Origin: Immundisolibacter sp.
GTDB lineage: Bacteria > Pseudomonadota > Gammaproteobacteria > Immundisolibacterales > Immundisolibacteraceae
Assembly: GCF_041601295.1 (NCBI RefSeq)
Contig: NZ_JBFIII010000019.1
Location: 1-35,178 of the forward strand
Direction of reading: 5' to 3'
DNA: 35,178 bases
The notes beneath the pieces are model-generated. The model did not search any database. It saw only the letters and a list, made by a program, of their open reading frames with translations, and was not told the DNA's origin. The position numbers and the translations under genes are program-made. Of the stretch, positions 7,699 to 14,926 are shown piece by piece. Numbering within the stretch: the first letter of the stretch is position 1; every line of letters begins with the position of its first letter.

Positions 7699-8934
7699 AT
7701 GCCTTTTTCGACTCTCGGCCTGCGTGCCGAGCTGTGTGCCGCTGTGTCTGAACATGGCTACACAACGCCCACTCCCATTCAGGAACGTGCCATTCCGGTC
7801 ATTCTGGCCGGCCAGGATGTGCTCGCCGCCGCACAGACCGGCACCGGCAAGACGGCCGGTTTCGCTCTGCCGATGCTGCAGCGGCTCGCCGCGAATCATC
7901 AGCCGCCGCGGCCAAGAGCCGTACGGGCGCTGGTGCTTACCCCGACCCGCGAGCTGGCCGCTCAGGTCTGCCAGAGCTTCAAGGATTACGGCAGCGGGCT
8001 GAAGCTGCGCAGTGCTGTCATTTTCGGCGGCGTTGGCATTCACCCGCAAATCCAGGCGCTGGCTCGCGGACTCGATGTGCTGGTGGCGACGCCCGGTCGT
8101 CTGCTCGATCATCTGCAACAGGGCACCTGCGTGCTGGATCGGGTAGAGATCTTGGTATTGGACGAAGCCGACCGCATGTTGGACATGGGTTTTATCCGCG
8201 ACATTAAAAAAGTGGTTGCACTGATGCCCAGGCAGCGCCAGACCTTGCTGTTTTCGGCGACTTTCTCCAGCGAAATTCGCGCCCTGGCGGCGCAGTTCCA
8301 GCAGCACCCGGTAGAAATTGACGTGGCGCCACGAAACTCTACCGCCAGCCAGATCAGCCAGATCGCTTATGCAGTGGACAAGGGACGCAAGCGCGAGCTG
8401 TTGTCGTGGCTGATAGGCAGTAATAACTGGCAGCAGGTACTTGTATTTGCCCGTACCAAGCACGGGGCCAATCGCCTGGCCGAGCAACTGGATGGCGACG
8501 GCCTGAAGAGTGCCGCCATACACGGCAACAAAAGCCAGGGTGCCCGCACCAAGGCGCTGGAAGGTTTCAAGAACGGTAGTGTGCGGGTATTGGTCGCAAC
8601 CGATATCGCGGCCCGCGGTCTGGACATTGATCAGCTGCCTCTGGTGGTGAACCACGATTTGCCCGACGTGCCGCACGATTACGTGCACCGCATCGGGCGC
8701 ACTGGCCGCGCCGGGCGTGAGGGTCAGGCCATCTCGCTGGTGGCACCCGATGAGGCGGATTTGTTGCGCGGGATCGAGCGCCTGGTCAACCAGCGCATTC
8801 CGCAACAGATATTGCCCGGTTACGAGCCTGCGCCGCGTGCGCTCGGCGCCGCACCGGCGGCGGCCCGACCGCCACACCGTGGCGGCGATCGTTCGGGGTC
8901 GGGCCGCGCGCCGCAGCGCAGATTCAGCCGCTAG
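7699..8934 (+). CDS. rhlE: DEAD-box ATP-dependent RNA helicase, RhlE type
   Basis: A 411-residue DEAD-box helicase. Visible motifs are the Q motif (TPIQ, 25-28), Walker A AQTGTGKT (45-52), PTREL near 82, TPGR near 131, DEAD at 155-158, SAT at 186-188 and HRIGRTGR near 333. The C-terminal tail from about 375 is short and rich in Arg, Pro and Gly, as in RhlE proteins. It unwinds short RNA duplexes, usually in ribosome assembly and RNA decay, often induced by cold. ATG at 7699 follows a weak AGGAT and begins the canonical N-terminus; the open frame back to 7459 overlaps the divergent J-domain gene and is not supported. A -10-like TACACT at 7560 would give a leader of about 130 bases. Confidence 0.93.
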   Translation: MPFSTLGLRAELCAAVSEHGYTTPTPIQERAIPVILAGQDVLAAAQTGTGKTAGFALPMLQRLAANHQPPRPRAVRALVLTPTRELAAQVCQSFKDYGSGLKLRSAVIFGGVGIHPQIQALARGLDVLVATPGRLLDHLQQGTCVLDRVEILVLDEADRMLDMGFIRDIKKVVALMPRQRQTLLFSATFSSEIRALAAQFQQHPVEIDVAPRNSTASQISQIAYAVDKGRKRELLSWLIGSNNWQQVLVFARTKHGANRLAEQLDGDGLKSAAIHGNKSQGARTKALEGFKNGSVRVLVATDIAARGLDIDQLPLVVNHDLPDVPHDYVHRIGRTGRAGREGQAISLVAPDEADLLRGIERLVNQRIPQQILPGYEPAPRALGAAPAAARPPHRGGDRSGSGRAPQRRFSR

Positions 8935-8940
8935 AGAGCC

Positions 8941-9089
8941 GCTGATTTATGCAGCGCTTGCCTGACAGAGCCAAGCGGCGGTCGGCGCGGCGGACTTGTA
9001 CCGTTTCAGCGGGGCGAGTTGGACTCGGTACGAGCAACTTGCCGCGTAAGGGGGCGATAATCGGCGCTTAAGGAAGCGCTGTATAAATC
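8941..9089 (+). repeat. Inverted-repeat pair, possible MITE-like unit
   Basis: GCTGATTTATGCAGCGCTT at 8941-8959 is the reverse complement of AAGCGCTGTATAAATC at 9074-9089 with one mismatch in 16. The arms enclose about 114 bases with further internal inverted repeats and no gene. This resembles the termini of a miniature inverted-repeat element. No clear target-site duplication was found, so an RNA-level structure remains possible. Confidence 0.5.
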
Positions 9090-9094
9090 CATCC

Positions 9095-9113
9095 TGGATT
9101 TCTCGGCGCCCGC
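9095..9113 (+). repeat. Dispersed intergenic repeat core (copy 2)
   Basis: The 19-base sequence TGGATTTCTCGGCGCCCGC is identical at 30625-30643, more than 21 kb away, in another intergenic gap. The bases just before it (AAGCG, TG, ATAA, TC in order) are also partly shared. Both copies run directly into a perfect hairpin whose stem sequence differs between copies. Confidence 0.7.
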
Positions 9114-9140
9114 CATCGGAAAAGCGTGGTTTTCCGATGG
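9113..9140 (+). other. Perfect 11-bp hairpin after repeat copy 2
   Basis: CCATCGGAAAA (9113-9123) and TTTTCCGATGG (9130-9140) form a perfect stem around GCGTGG. It abuts the repeat core. There is no T-run after it, so it is not a standard terminator. Confidence 0.7.
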
Positions 9141-9144
9141 CTCA

Positions 9145-9175
9145 CAAAAGCACTGGCTTACAGCCACTGCTTTTG
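9145..9175 (+). other. Second hairpin in rhlE-xth gap
   Basis: CAAAAGCA (9145-9152) pairs with TGCTTTTG (9168-9175). Inside, after a C/C mismatch, TGGCT (9154-9158) pairs with AGCCA (9162-9166) around the loop TAC. That makes 13 pairs with one mismatch, only 4 bases after the previous hairpin. Confidence 0.65.
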
Positions 9176-9293
9176 GCGGCGCATCCTTGCGCTGCGGGAA
9201 ACACTGAATACTTCAGCGTATCCTTAACGTTAGCGGGCGCTGCCGATGCAACGATTCGTCGCTTCGGTTGGTTGCCCCGCGGTTCCCTGATCG

Positions 9294-10073
9294 ATGAATA
9301 CCGTGCTGATTGCCACCTGGAACGTCAATTCTCTGCGCGTACGCCTGCCGCAACTGCTGGAGTGGCTGGATCGCGTCGCCCCGGACATCGTTGGATTGCA
9401 GGAAACCAAGGTGGTGGACGGGGACTTTCCGCAGGCACAGCTTGCGGCGGCCGGCTATCACGCCGTGTTCTGTGGTCAGCCCACCTATAACGGCGTGGCC
9501 TTGCTCAGTCGCCAGCCGCCAGCCGAGCCGTTGATGGGTTTGCCCGGGCGTGAGGAAGACCCGCAGCAGCGCTGCATTGCCGCGAGTTACGGTGATCTGC
9601 GGGTGGTAAACGCCTATGTGCCGAACGGCAGCGCCGTGGGCTCTGACAAATACGCGTACAAGCTTGGCTGGTTGAGCGACTTTCAGCGCTACCTGGTGAC
9701 CGCGCTGGAGCAGTCGCCGCGGTTGTTGGTGATGGGCGATTTCAATATCGCGCCGGCCGATCTTGACGTGCACGACCCCGCCGCCTGGCAGGGGCAGGTG
9801 CTGGTCAGCCCTGCCGAGCGGGCGGCCTTTGCCGAACTTGCCGGCCTTGGGTTGCACGACGCATTTCGCGCGCTACACCCGGCGCAGCAAGCGTTTACCT
9901 GGTGGGATTATCGCGCCGCGGGGTTTCGTCGCAATCACGGTCTGCGCATCGATCACATCCTGGTCAGCAGCTCGCTGCTGGATGATTGCGGCGACTGCCA
10001 CGTGGAACTGGACCTGCGGCGTGCCGAGCGGCCGTCGGATCACGCGCCGCTGTTGCTGCAGCTGGACCGATAG
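9294..10073 (+). CDS. xth: Exodeoxyribonuclease III
   Basis: A 259-residue enzyme of the ExoIII/AP endonuclease family, close to the usual length. It shows WNVNSLR at the start, LQETK (metal-binding Glu, near 35), the NAYVPNG block, GDFNIAP (Asp-x-Asn) and SDHAPL with the catalytic Asp-His near the C-terminus. It cuts DNA at abasic sites and removes nucleotides 3' to 5' in base excision repair. ATG at 9294 begins the family N-terminus; no clear ribosome binding site is seen. Its 3' end lies 25 bases from the convergent ntrC stop, and no terminator hairpin is visible between them. Confidence 0.94.
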   Translation: MNTVLIATWNVNSLRVRLPQLLEWLDRVAPDIVGLQETKVVDGDFPQAQLAAAGYHAVFCGQPTYNGVALLSRQPPAEPLMGLPGREEDPQQRCIAASYGDLRVVNAYVPNGSAVGSDKYAYKLGWLSDFQRYLVTALEQSPRLLVMGDFNIAPADLDVHDPAAWQGQVLVSPAERAAFAELAGLGLHDAFRALHPAQQAFTWWDYRAAGFRRNHGLRIDHILVSSSLLDDCGDCHVELDLRRAERPSDHAPLLLQLDR

Positions 10074-10098
10074 GCCGACAGACGCGGGTCCGATGGAC

Positions 10099-11499
10099 TC
10101 AGGCGTCCTCGATGCCAAGTTCCTTGATCTTGCGCGTCAGCGTGTTTCGACCCCAGCCGAGCAGCGCCGCGGCATCCTGGCGGCGCCCGCCGGTGCGTTC
10201 CAGTGCCACGTCGATCATGAGCCGCTCGAATGCCGGCGTCAGTTCATTCATGACGCCGCGTTCACCAGCCGCCAGGCGGCCAGCCGCCCAGCGCCGCAGG
10301 GTGCTTTGCCAGTCGGCATCGACCACCGCCGGGATGCCGGCAACCTCGGGCGGCAGATCGTCCACCCGGACGCTTTGCGTCGGAGTCATCACGGTCAACC
10401 AGCGGCAAACGTTTTCGAGCTGGCGCACGTTGCCGGGCCAGTCGAATCGGCTGAGCCGTTCCAGCACCTGCGGCGAGGCGGTTTTGCAGTCGACCTGTAG
10501 TTCCCTGGCGGCGCGCACCAGGAAGTGCTGTATCAGGTTGGGGATATCCTCGCGCCGCTCGCGCAGTGGCGGCACCCGAATGCGAACCACGTTGAGGCGA
10601 TGCAACAGATCTTCCCGGAACTTGCCGGCGAGGACCGCCTGTTCGAGATTTTGGTGGGTGGCGGCGATCACCCGGACGTTGACCTGCAACGGCGCGTGGG
10701 CGCCGACGCGGTAAAACTCGCCCTCCTGCAGGACCCGCAGCAACCGGGTTTGAAGCTCGGATGGCATGTCGCCGATTTCGTCCAGAAACAGCGCGCCGCC
10801 GTGCGCCTGTTCGAAGCGGCCGCGGCGCAGTGCCTGGGCGCCAGTGAAAGCGCCGCGCTCATGACCAAATAGCTCTGATTCGAGCAGCTCGCGGTTGATG
10901 GCGGCCATGTTGATGGCGACAAATGGACCACCGCTGCGCGGACTGTGACGGTGCAAGGCGCGCGCGATCAATTCCTTGCCCGTGCCCGACTCGCCGGTGA
11001 TCAGTACGTTGATGCTGGAATGCGACAAGCGGCCAATGGCGCGAAACACTTCCTGCATCGCCGGGGCAGAGCCGATCATGTCAGGCTTCGTGGCCGCCTG
11101 CGGCGGCTCGGCGGTGGTGGTGTTCTCGCGACGCTGCGCGATCGCGCGACTGACCAGGTCCACGGCTTCGTCGATATCGAACGGTTTTGGCAGGTGTTCG
11201 AAGGCGCCGCCCTGAAATGCGGAAACCGCGCTGTCGAGGTCCGGATAGGCCGTGGTGATGATGACCGGCACCTTGGGCGCGCGTTCCCGAAGCTCGGCGA
11301 GCAGGTCGAACCCGCTGCGCCCCGGCATGCGCACATCCGATACGATGGCATCTGGCTCGTCGCCGGACAGCGCGGCGCTGGCGCGCTCGGCATCCTCGAA
11401 CTCAATGGCCTCAAAGCCCGCGTTTTGCAGCGCGCGACATAGCACCCAGCGGATCGAGCGGTCGTCGTCGACCACCCATACGCGTCCCTGGCAAATCAT
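10099..11499 (-). CDS. ntrC: Nitrogen regulation response regulator NtrC
   Basis: A 466-residue sigma-54-dependent activator. The receiver domain carries the phosphorylated Asp55 in SDVRMPG and ends in AFEHLPKPFD. The central AAA+ domain has Walker A GESGTGKE, the sigma-54-contacting GAFTGA loop and FLDEIGD. The C-terminal Fis-like helix-turn-helix includes AAALLGWGRNTLTRKIKELG. When phosphorylated by NtrB under nitrogen limitation it opens sigma-54 promoters such as that of glnA. Its start overlaps the ntrB stop as ATGA, so the pair is translationally coupled. NtrC-like boxes upstream of glnA in this window are candidate targets. Confidence 0.96.
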   Translation of the reverse strand: MICQGRVWVVDDDRSIRWVLCRALQNAGFEAIEFEDAERASAALSGDEPDAIVSDVRMPGRSGFDLLAELRERAPKVPVIITTAYPDLDSAVSAFQGGAFEHLPKPFDIDEAVDLVSRAIAQRRENTTTAEPPQAATKPDMIGSAPAMQEVFRAIGRLSHSSINVLITGESGTGKELIARALHRHSPRSGGPFVAINMAAINRELLESELFGHERGAFTGAQALRRGRFEQAHGGALFLDEIGDMPSELQTRLLRVLQEGEFYRVGAHAPLQVNVRVIAATHQNLEQAVLAGKFREDLLHRLNVVRIRVPPLRERREDIPNLIQHFLVRAARELQVDCKTASPQVLERLSRFDWPGNVRQLENVCRWLTVMTPTQSVRVDDLPPEVAGIPAVVDADWQSTLRRWAAGRLAAGERGVMNELTPAFERLMIDVALERTGGRRQDAAALLGWGRNTLTRKIKELGIEDA

Positions 11500-12593
11500 C
11501 GGTGTTCTCCGGCTATGGGCAAGAGTGCGGAGAACACGGTATTCCCCGGCAGGCTATGGAAAGTAATGCACCCTTCGTGCCGACTGATGAGTGACTGCGC
11601 GATCGACAGCCCCAGTCCGGTACCTGTGGCGCGCCCGGTGATCAGCGGATGGAAAATCTGGTCGCGCATTTGCTCCGGCACGCCGGGGCCGTTATCGACT
11701 ACGTCCACCTGTACCAGCAGCCGGTGATGCCGACCGGCAATGGTCACCCGTCGACGTACACGCGTGCGCAGGATCACGCGCCCGGGGCGGCAATCCGCTT
11801 CGTCCACAGCCTGTACGGCGTTGCGCACCAGGTTCAGGAATGCCTGAATAAGCTGCTCGCGATCGGCCCACAGGTCCGGAAGGCTGGGGTCGTAGTCGCA
11901 CTCAATGCCGATATGAGGTGGCAAATCCGCGTCAACCAGGGCGCGGACCCGCTCCAGTACCTCGTGCACACTAACACTGGCGTTCTGGGGCGCCAGTTCC
12001 GGGCTCACCATGCGATCGATCAGATTTTTCAGGCGATCCGCTTCGCCGATGATGATGTTGGTGTACTCGGTCAGCGCCGGGTCGGCCAGCTCGCGTTCGA
12101 GTAACTGCGCTGCGCCACGCAGGCCGCCCAGTGGGTTCTTGATCTCGTGCGCCAGGCCGCGCAGCATCAGGCGGTTGGCTTCCTGCTGCGCCAGCAGCTG
12201 ACTCTCGCGCTGGGTGTCGCCCAGCGGGCCAGTGGCGGCAATCTCAATCGCCACGCCAGCGCCGTTTTCCCAAGCGAATGGTGTCAGCCAGCAGTCGAAC
12301 CGGCGCACCGCGCCGCCGGACAGCACGAAGCTCATATCGTGGCGCAGCACCGCCTGCTGACGAGCGAGGGTGTCGGTGACCAGCGCTGAGAGTCCGGGTT
12401 CGGGGACAACATGGGCCAGTGGCTGGCCGCGCAGCTGGCGGGAACTCGCGCTGAGCAGTACCTCGGCCGCCTGATTCAGGTAGCTGATGTACTGGCCGGC
12501 GTCGATCACCAGAATGGCGGTTTGCAGATTGTCCAGCACAAGGCGCCAAGCACCTGGCGGCGCGGCGTTTCCATTGTCCAGACTAGTTTCCAT
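11496..12593 (-). CDS. ntrB: Nitrogen regulation sensor histidine kinase NtrB
   Basis: A 365-residue cytoplasmic kinase. An N-terminal PAS domain (about 15-120) precedes the H-box RGLAHEIKNPLGGLRG, with phosphorylated His149. The N-box, DNGPGVPEQM (G1) and GTGLGLSIAQ (G2) ATP-binding motifs follow. There are no membrane segments, as expected of NtrB, which is controlled by PII protein. It phosphorylates or dephosphorylates NtrC. It overlaps ntrC by 4 bases and follows the DUF4124 gene by 38 bases, within a probable glnA-DUF4124-ntrB-ntrC transcription unit. Confidence 0.95.
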   Translation of the reverse strand: METSLDNGNAAPPGAWRLVLDNLQTAILVIDAGQYISYLNQAAEVLLSASSRQLRGQPLAHVVPEPGLSALVTDTLARQQAVLRHDMSFVLSGGAVRRFDCWLTPFAWENGAGVAIEIAATGPLGDTQRESQLLAQQEANRLMLRGLAHEIKNPLGGLRGAAQLLERELADPALTEYTNIIIGEADRLKNLIDRMVSPELAPQNASVSVHEVLERVRALVDADLPPHIGIECDYDPSLPDLWADREQLIQAFLNLVRNAVQAVDEADCRPGRVILRTRVRRRVTIAGRHHRLLVQVDVVDNGPGVPEQMRDQIFHPLITGRATGTGLGLSIAQSLISRHEGCITFHSLPGNTVFSALLPIAGEHR

Positions 12594-12631
12594 GGGCGGT
12601 TGCGGCAGGCGCGTGATGCCACCGGGGTGGT

Positions 12632-13198
12632 TCAGTTGCCAGTAGCTGGCGGAGCCCGTCGGGCCGGCAGATTGACGGACTGGCGTTTGAAATGGAACCG
12701 CACCGTGGCGCTTTGTTTGAGGTTCCTGCCGTTTTGATCGCGGATAACTACTTTGAGTTGGTAGGTGTTCGGGTTCAGGCCGCTCAGGGTAAAGCTGTTG
12801 CCCGCGGCGCCTTCTCCCTGCGCTACGCCGTCCAAGAAGGGCACCAGGACATGTCCTTCGGCAAGCGGGGGGGCTATGTCAACCTGGACCCGTACCGGGC
12901 CATCGGCAAACCAGAACACGGCGTCGTTGCTGGGTTGGGTAATACGCAGTCGGGTATAGCGAATCGCTTCGGGCGCAGTACTGGTTTCCGTGGCAGTCGG
13001 CTTGTCATAGGCACCCGGTGGCTGAGCGGCGGGAACCTGTGTCGGTACGGAAATGTCCAGTTCCCGCGCTTGCGGGCTGGGTTGATCCGAGAACTGGGTC
13101 ACGCCATCCGGGCCGGTGGATTGATAAATCCGGACGGCAGTGGCGACGTTGGGCACTGCCAAAAGGAGGGCCAGTAGCATTGGGCGGATGATGTTCAT
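12632..13198 (-). CDS. DUF4124-domain exported protein between glnA and ntrB
   Basis: A 188-residue protein with a signal peptide (about 1-21: basic MNIIRP, hydrophobic LLALLLAV, then NVATA). The mature start VRIYQSTGPDGVTQFSDQPSP is a typical DUF4124 domain. The C-terminal half (about 80-175) has a beta-sandwich character (VQVDIAPPLAEGHVLVPFLDG and LSGLNPNTYQLKVVIRD), with a basic end. It is probably periplasmic. A DUF4124 gene between glnA and ntrB is common in gammaproteobacteria; its function is not known. It lies 75 bases after glnA, with a stem-loop in the gap. Confidence 0.85.
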   Translation of the reverse strand: MNIIRPMLLALLLAVPNVATAVRIYQSTGPDGVTQFSDQPSPQARELDISVPTQVPAAQPPGAYDKPTATETSTAPEAIRYTRLRITQPSNDAVFWFADGPVRVQVDIAPPLAEGHVLVPFLDGVAQGEGAAGNSFTLSGLNPNTYQLKVVIRDQNGRNLKQSATVRFHFKRQSVNLPARRAPPATGN

Positions 13199-13234
13199 GG
13201 CGGCGCCCGATGAATGAAGCTGGGGTATCAGAGG

Positions 13235-13265
13235 TGGAGGGACTTCCCCTGGGCAAGCCCCTCCA
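13235..13265 (-). other. Stem-loop in glnA-DUF4124 gap
   Basis: On the minus-strand RNA an 11-bp stem with one G-U pair forms (arms 13255-13265 and 13235-13245) around a 9-base loop just after the glnA stop. No T-run follows. It may protect the glnA mRNA 3' end or partly reduce read-through to ntrBC. Confidence 0.5.
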
Positions 13266-13273
13266 TCACGGGG

Positions 13274-14683
13274 TCAGCAGCTGTAGTACATGTCGAACTC
13301 GACCGGATGGGAGGTCATGCGCAAGCGCGTGACTTCGTCCATCTTCAGGGCGATATAGCCATCGATCATATCGTTCGAGAACACGTCGCCGGCGGTCAGG
13401 AAGTCACGGTCGGCATCCAGTGCGTCGAGCGCCATGTCGAGCGAGTGGCATACCTGAGGGATGGCCTTGGCTTCCTCGGCCGGCAGGTCGTACAGGTCCT
13501 TGTCCATGGCATCGCCTGGGTGGATCTTGTTCTTGATGCCGTCGAGGCCGGCCATCAGCATGGCGGAAAAAGCCAGATAGGGATTGGCGGTACTGTCAGG
13601 GAAGCGCACTTCAATGCGCCGACCCTTGGGGCTCGATACCCACGGAATACGCACCGAAGCCGAACGATTCCGGGCCGAATAGGCCAGCATGACCGGCGCC
13701 TCGAAGCCAGGCACCAGCCGCTTGTAGCTGTTGGTGCTGGCATTGGTGAGCGCGTTGAGCGCCCTGGCATGCTTGAAGATGCCACCGATGTAGTAAAGCG
13801 CCAACTCCGACAAGCCGCCATATTTGTCCCCCGCGAACAGGTTGACGCCGGCTTTGGCCAGAGACTGGTGGACGTGCATGCCGCTGCCGTTGTCGCCAAC
13901 CAGAGGTTTAGGCATGAAGGTGGCGGTCTTGCCATAGTTGTGGGCTACGTTCAGCACCACGTATTTCAGAATCTGCAGCTCATCCGCCTTGCGCACCAGC
14001 GTATTGAACAGGGTGCCGATTTCGCATTGTCCGGCGGTGGCAACCTCGTGGTGATGGACTTCTACCGTCACGCCCATTTCTTCCAGCGCCTGCACCATGG
14101 CGGTGCGAACGTTGTGCAGGGAATCCACCGGCGGCACCGGGAAGTAACCGCCCTTGATGCGGGGCCGGTGGCCTTTGTTGCCTTCCTCAAACTCGGTGCC
14201 GGAGCGCCAGTGCCCTTCCTCCGAATCAATTTCCACGAAGCAGCCGTTGAGTGAGTCTGCCCAGCGCACATCGTCGAAAACGAAGAATTCGGGTTCCGGG
14301 CCAAAGAACGCCTTGTCGGCAATGCCGGTTGACTGGAGGTAGGCCTCGGCACGGCCGGCGAGCGAGCGCGGATCGCGGTCATAACCTTGCATGGTGTGCG
14401 GTTCCAGCACATCGCAGGTCAGGTTCATGGTGGTTTCGTCAGTGAACGGATCGAGCACCGCCGACTGGGTGTCCGGCATCAGCACCATATCCGACTCGTT
14501 GATGCCCTTCCAGCCGCCGATGGATGAGCCATCGAACATCATGCCGGATTCGAAGAATCCGGCATCGACGCGATGGGCTGGGATGGTGACGTGCTGTTCC
14601 TTGCCGCGGGTATCGGTGAACCGCATGTCGACAAATTTGACGTTTTGTTCGCCGATTCTCTTGAGCACATCCGACGCTGACAT
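13274..14683 (-). CDS. glnA: Glutamine synthetase type I
   Basis: A 469-residue type I glutamine synthetase, the full family length. It condenses glutamate, ammonia and ATP to glutamine. Landmarks are MFDGSSIGGWKGINESDM (near 49), the VEVHHHEVATAGQCEIG metal-binding block, the NGSGMHVHQSL loop, and the adenylylation tyrosine Tyr398 in DLYDLPAEEA. The presence of that tyrosine implies GlnE-type control. The C-terminus is MYYSC where many homologues end MYYSV. The start ATG at 14683 has AAGGAG about 6-8 bases upstream. It heads the nitrogen cluster; the 243-base upstream region holds candidate NtrC and sigma-54 sites. Confidence 0.97.
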   Translation of the reverse strand: MSASDVLKRIGEQNVKFVDMRFTDTRGKEQHVTIPAHRVDAGFFESGMMFDGSSIGGWKGINESDMVLMPDTQSAVLDPFTDETTMNLTCDVLEPHTMQGYDRDPRSLAGRAEAYLQSTGIADKAFFGPEPEFFVFDDVRWADSLNGCFVEIDSEEGHWRSGTEFEEGNKGHRPRIKGGYFPVPPVDSLHNVRTAMVQALEEMGVTVEVHHHEVATAGQCEIGTLFNTLVRKADELQILKYVVLNVAHNYGKTATFMPKPLVGDNGSGMHVHQSLAKAGVNLFAGDKYGGLSELALYYIGGIFKHARALNALTNASTNSYKRLVPGFEAPVMLAYSARNRSASVRIPWVSSPKGRRIEVRFPDSTANPYLAFSAMLMAGLDGIKNKIHPGDAMDKDLYDLPAEEAKAIPQVCHSLDMALDALDADRDFLTAGDVFSNDMIDGYIALKMDEVTRLRMTSHPVEFDMYYSC

Positions 14684-14796
14684 GTAACTACGCTCCTTGG
14701 CGGGGTGGTTGGCCTGGCGGCCAGATTAAAAGATTGCCGAGCGACGCCCTTGCGGGACGATCGCGGCGGCGGATCAGGACGACTCTTCACGGTCAA

Positions 14797-14811
14797 GCAC
14801 CAAATGTACCA
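14797..14811 (-). promoter_or_regulatory. Possible weak NtrC half-site (box C)
   Basis: GCACCAAATGTACC begins with the GCACCA half-site found in box A but lacks a good second half. It is closest to glnA and may lie near or just after the transcript start. It is included because of its similarity to the two boxes further upstream. Confidence 0.25.
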
Positions 14812-14829
14812 AAACTCGAATCTGCCCGG

Positions 14830-14845
14830 TGCGGGCGCCGTGCGA
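14830..14845 (-). promoter_or_regulatory. Candidate sigma-54 promoter of glnA
   Basis: The minus strand reads TCGCACGGCGCCCGCA. Against TGGCACG-N4-TTGCA it matches 9 of 12 fixed positions, including the GC of the -12 element, but one G of the -24 GG pair is replaced by C. It lies between NtrC-like boxes A and B and the glnA start, where such a promoter is expected. Confidence 0.3.
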
Positions 14846-14866
14846 CTTACCGTTGGTTTTTTTGGT

Positions 14867-14881
14867 GACCAAATATAGTGC
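14867..14881 (-). promoter_or_regulatory. Probable NtrC-binding box B
   Basis: GACCAAATATAGTGC shares ACCA and TAGTGC with box A, with one extra spacer base. Its centre is 30 bases, about three helical turns, from that of box A, as is common for paired activator sites. Confidence 0.4.
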
Positions 14882-14896
14882 GCTAAAGGCTATTTC

Positions 14897-14911
14897 GCAC
14901 CAAAATAGTGC
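14897..14911 (-). promoter_or_regulatory. NtrC-binding box A upstream of glnA
   Basis: GCACCAAAATAGTGC reads GCACTATTTTGGTGC on the glnA strand. It differs by one base from the E. coli glnA NtrC site as I remember it (GCACTATATTGGTGC). The GCAC...GTGC dyad is intact. It sits 214 bases before the glnA start, next to the end of mrcA. Confidence 0.6.
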
Positions 14912-14926
14912 GAGTAGTGGAGGGTG

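Larger units (their letters stand above)
8935..9293 (+). other. Structured intergenic region between rhlE and xth
   Basis: No credible gene lies here. The gap is rich in inverted repeats: the 8941/9074 pair, CTTGTACCG at 8995 facing CGGTACGAG at 9026 (8 of 9 pairs), GCGCTT at 9064 facing AAGCGC at 9074, and two strong hairpins at 9113-9140 and 9145-9175. One full copy of the dispersed repeat is at 9095. A promoter for xth was not recognised. Confidence 0.6.

Noticed and set aside
7564..8877. Long minus-strand frame opposite rhlE
   Set aside because: rhlE has all helicase motifs; the opposite frame shows no domain and is a shadow.
10945..11442. Plus-strand frame opposite ntrC
   Set aside because: Antisense to a complete NtrC receiver and AAA+ domain; no recognisable product.
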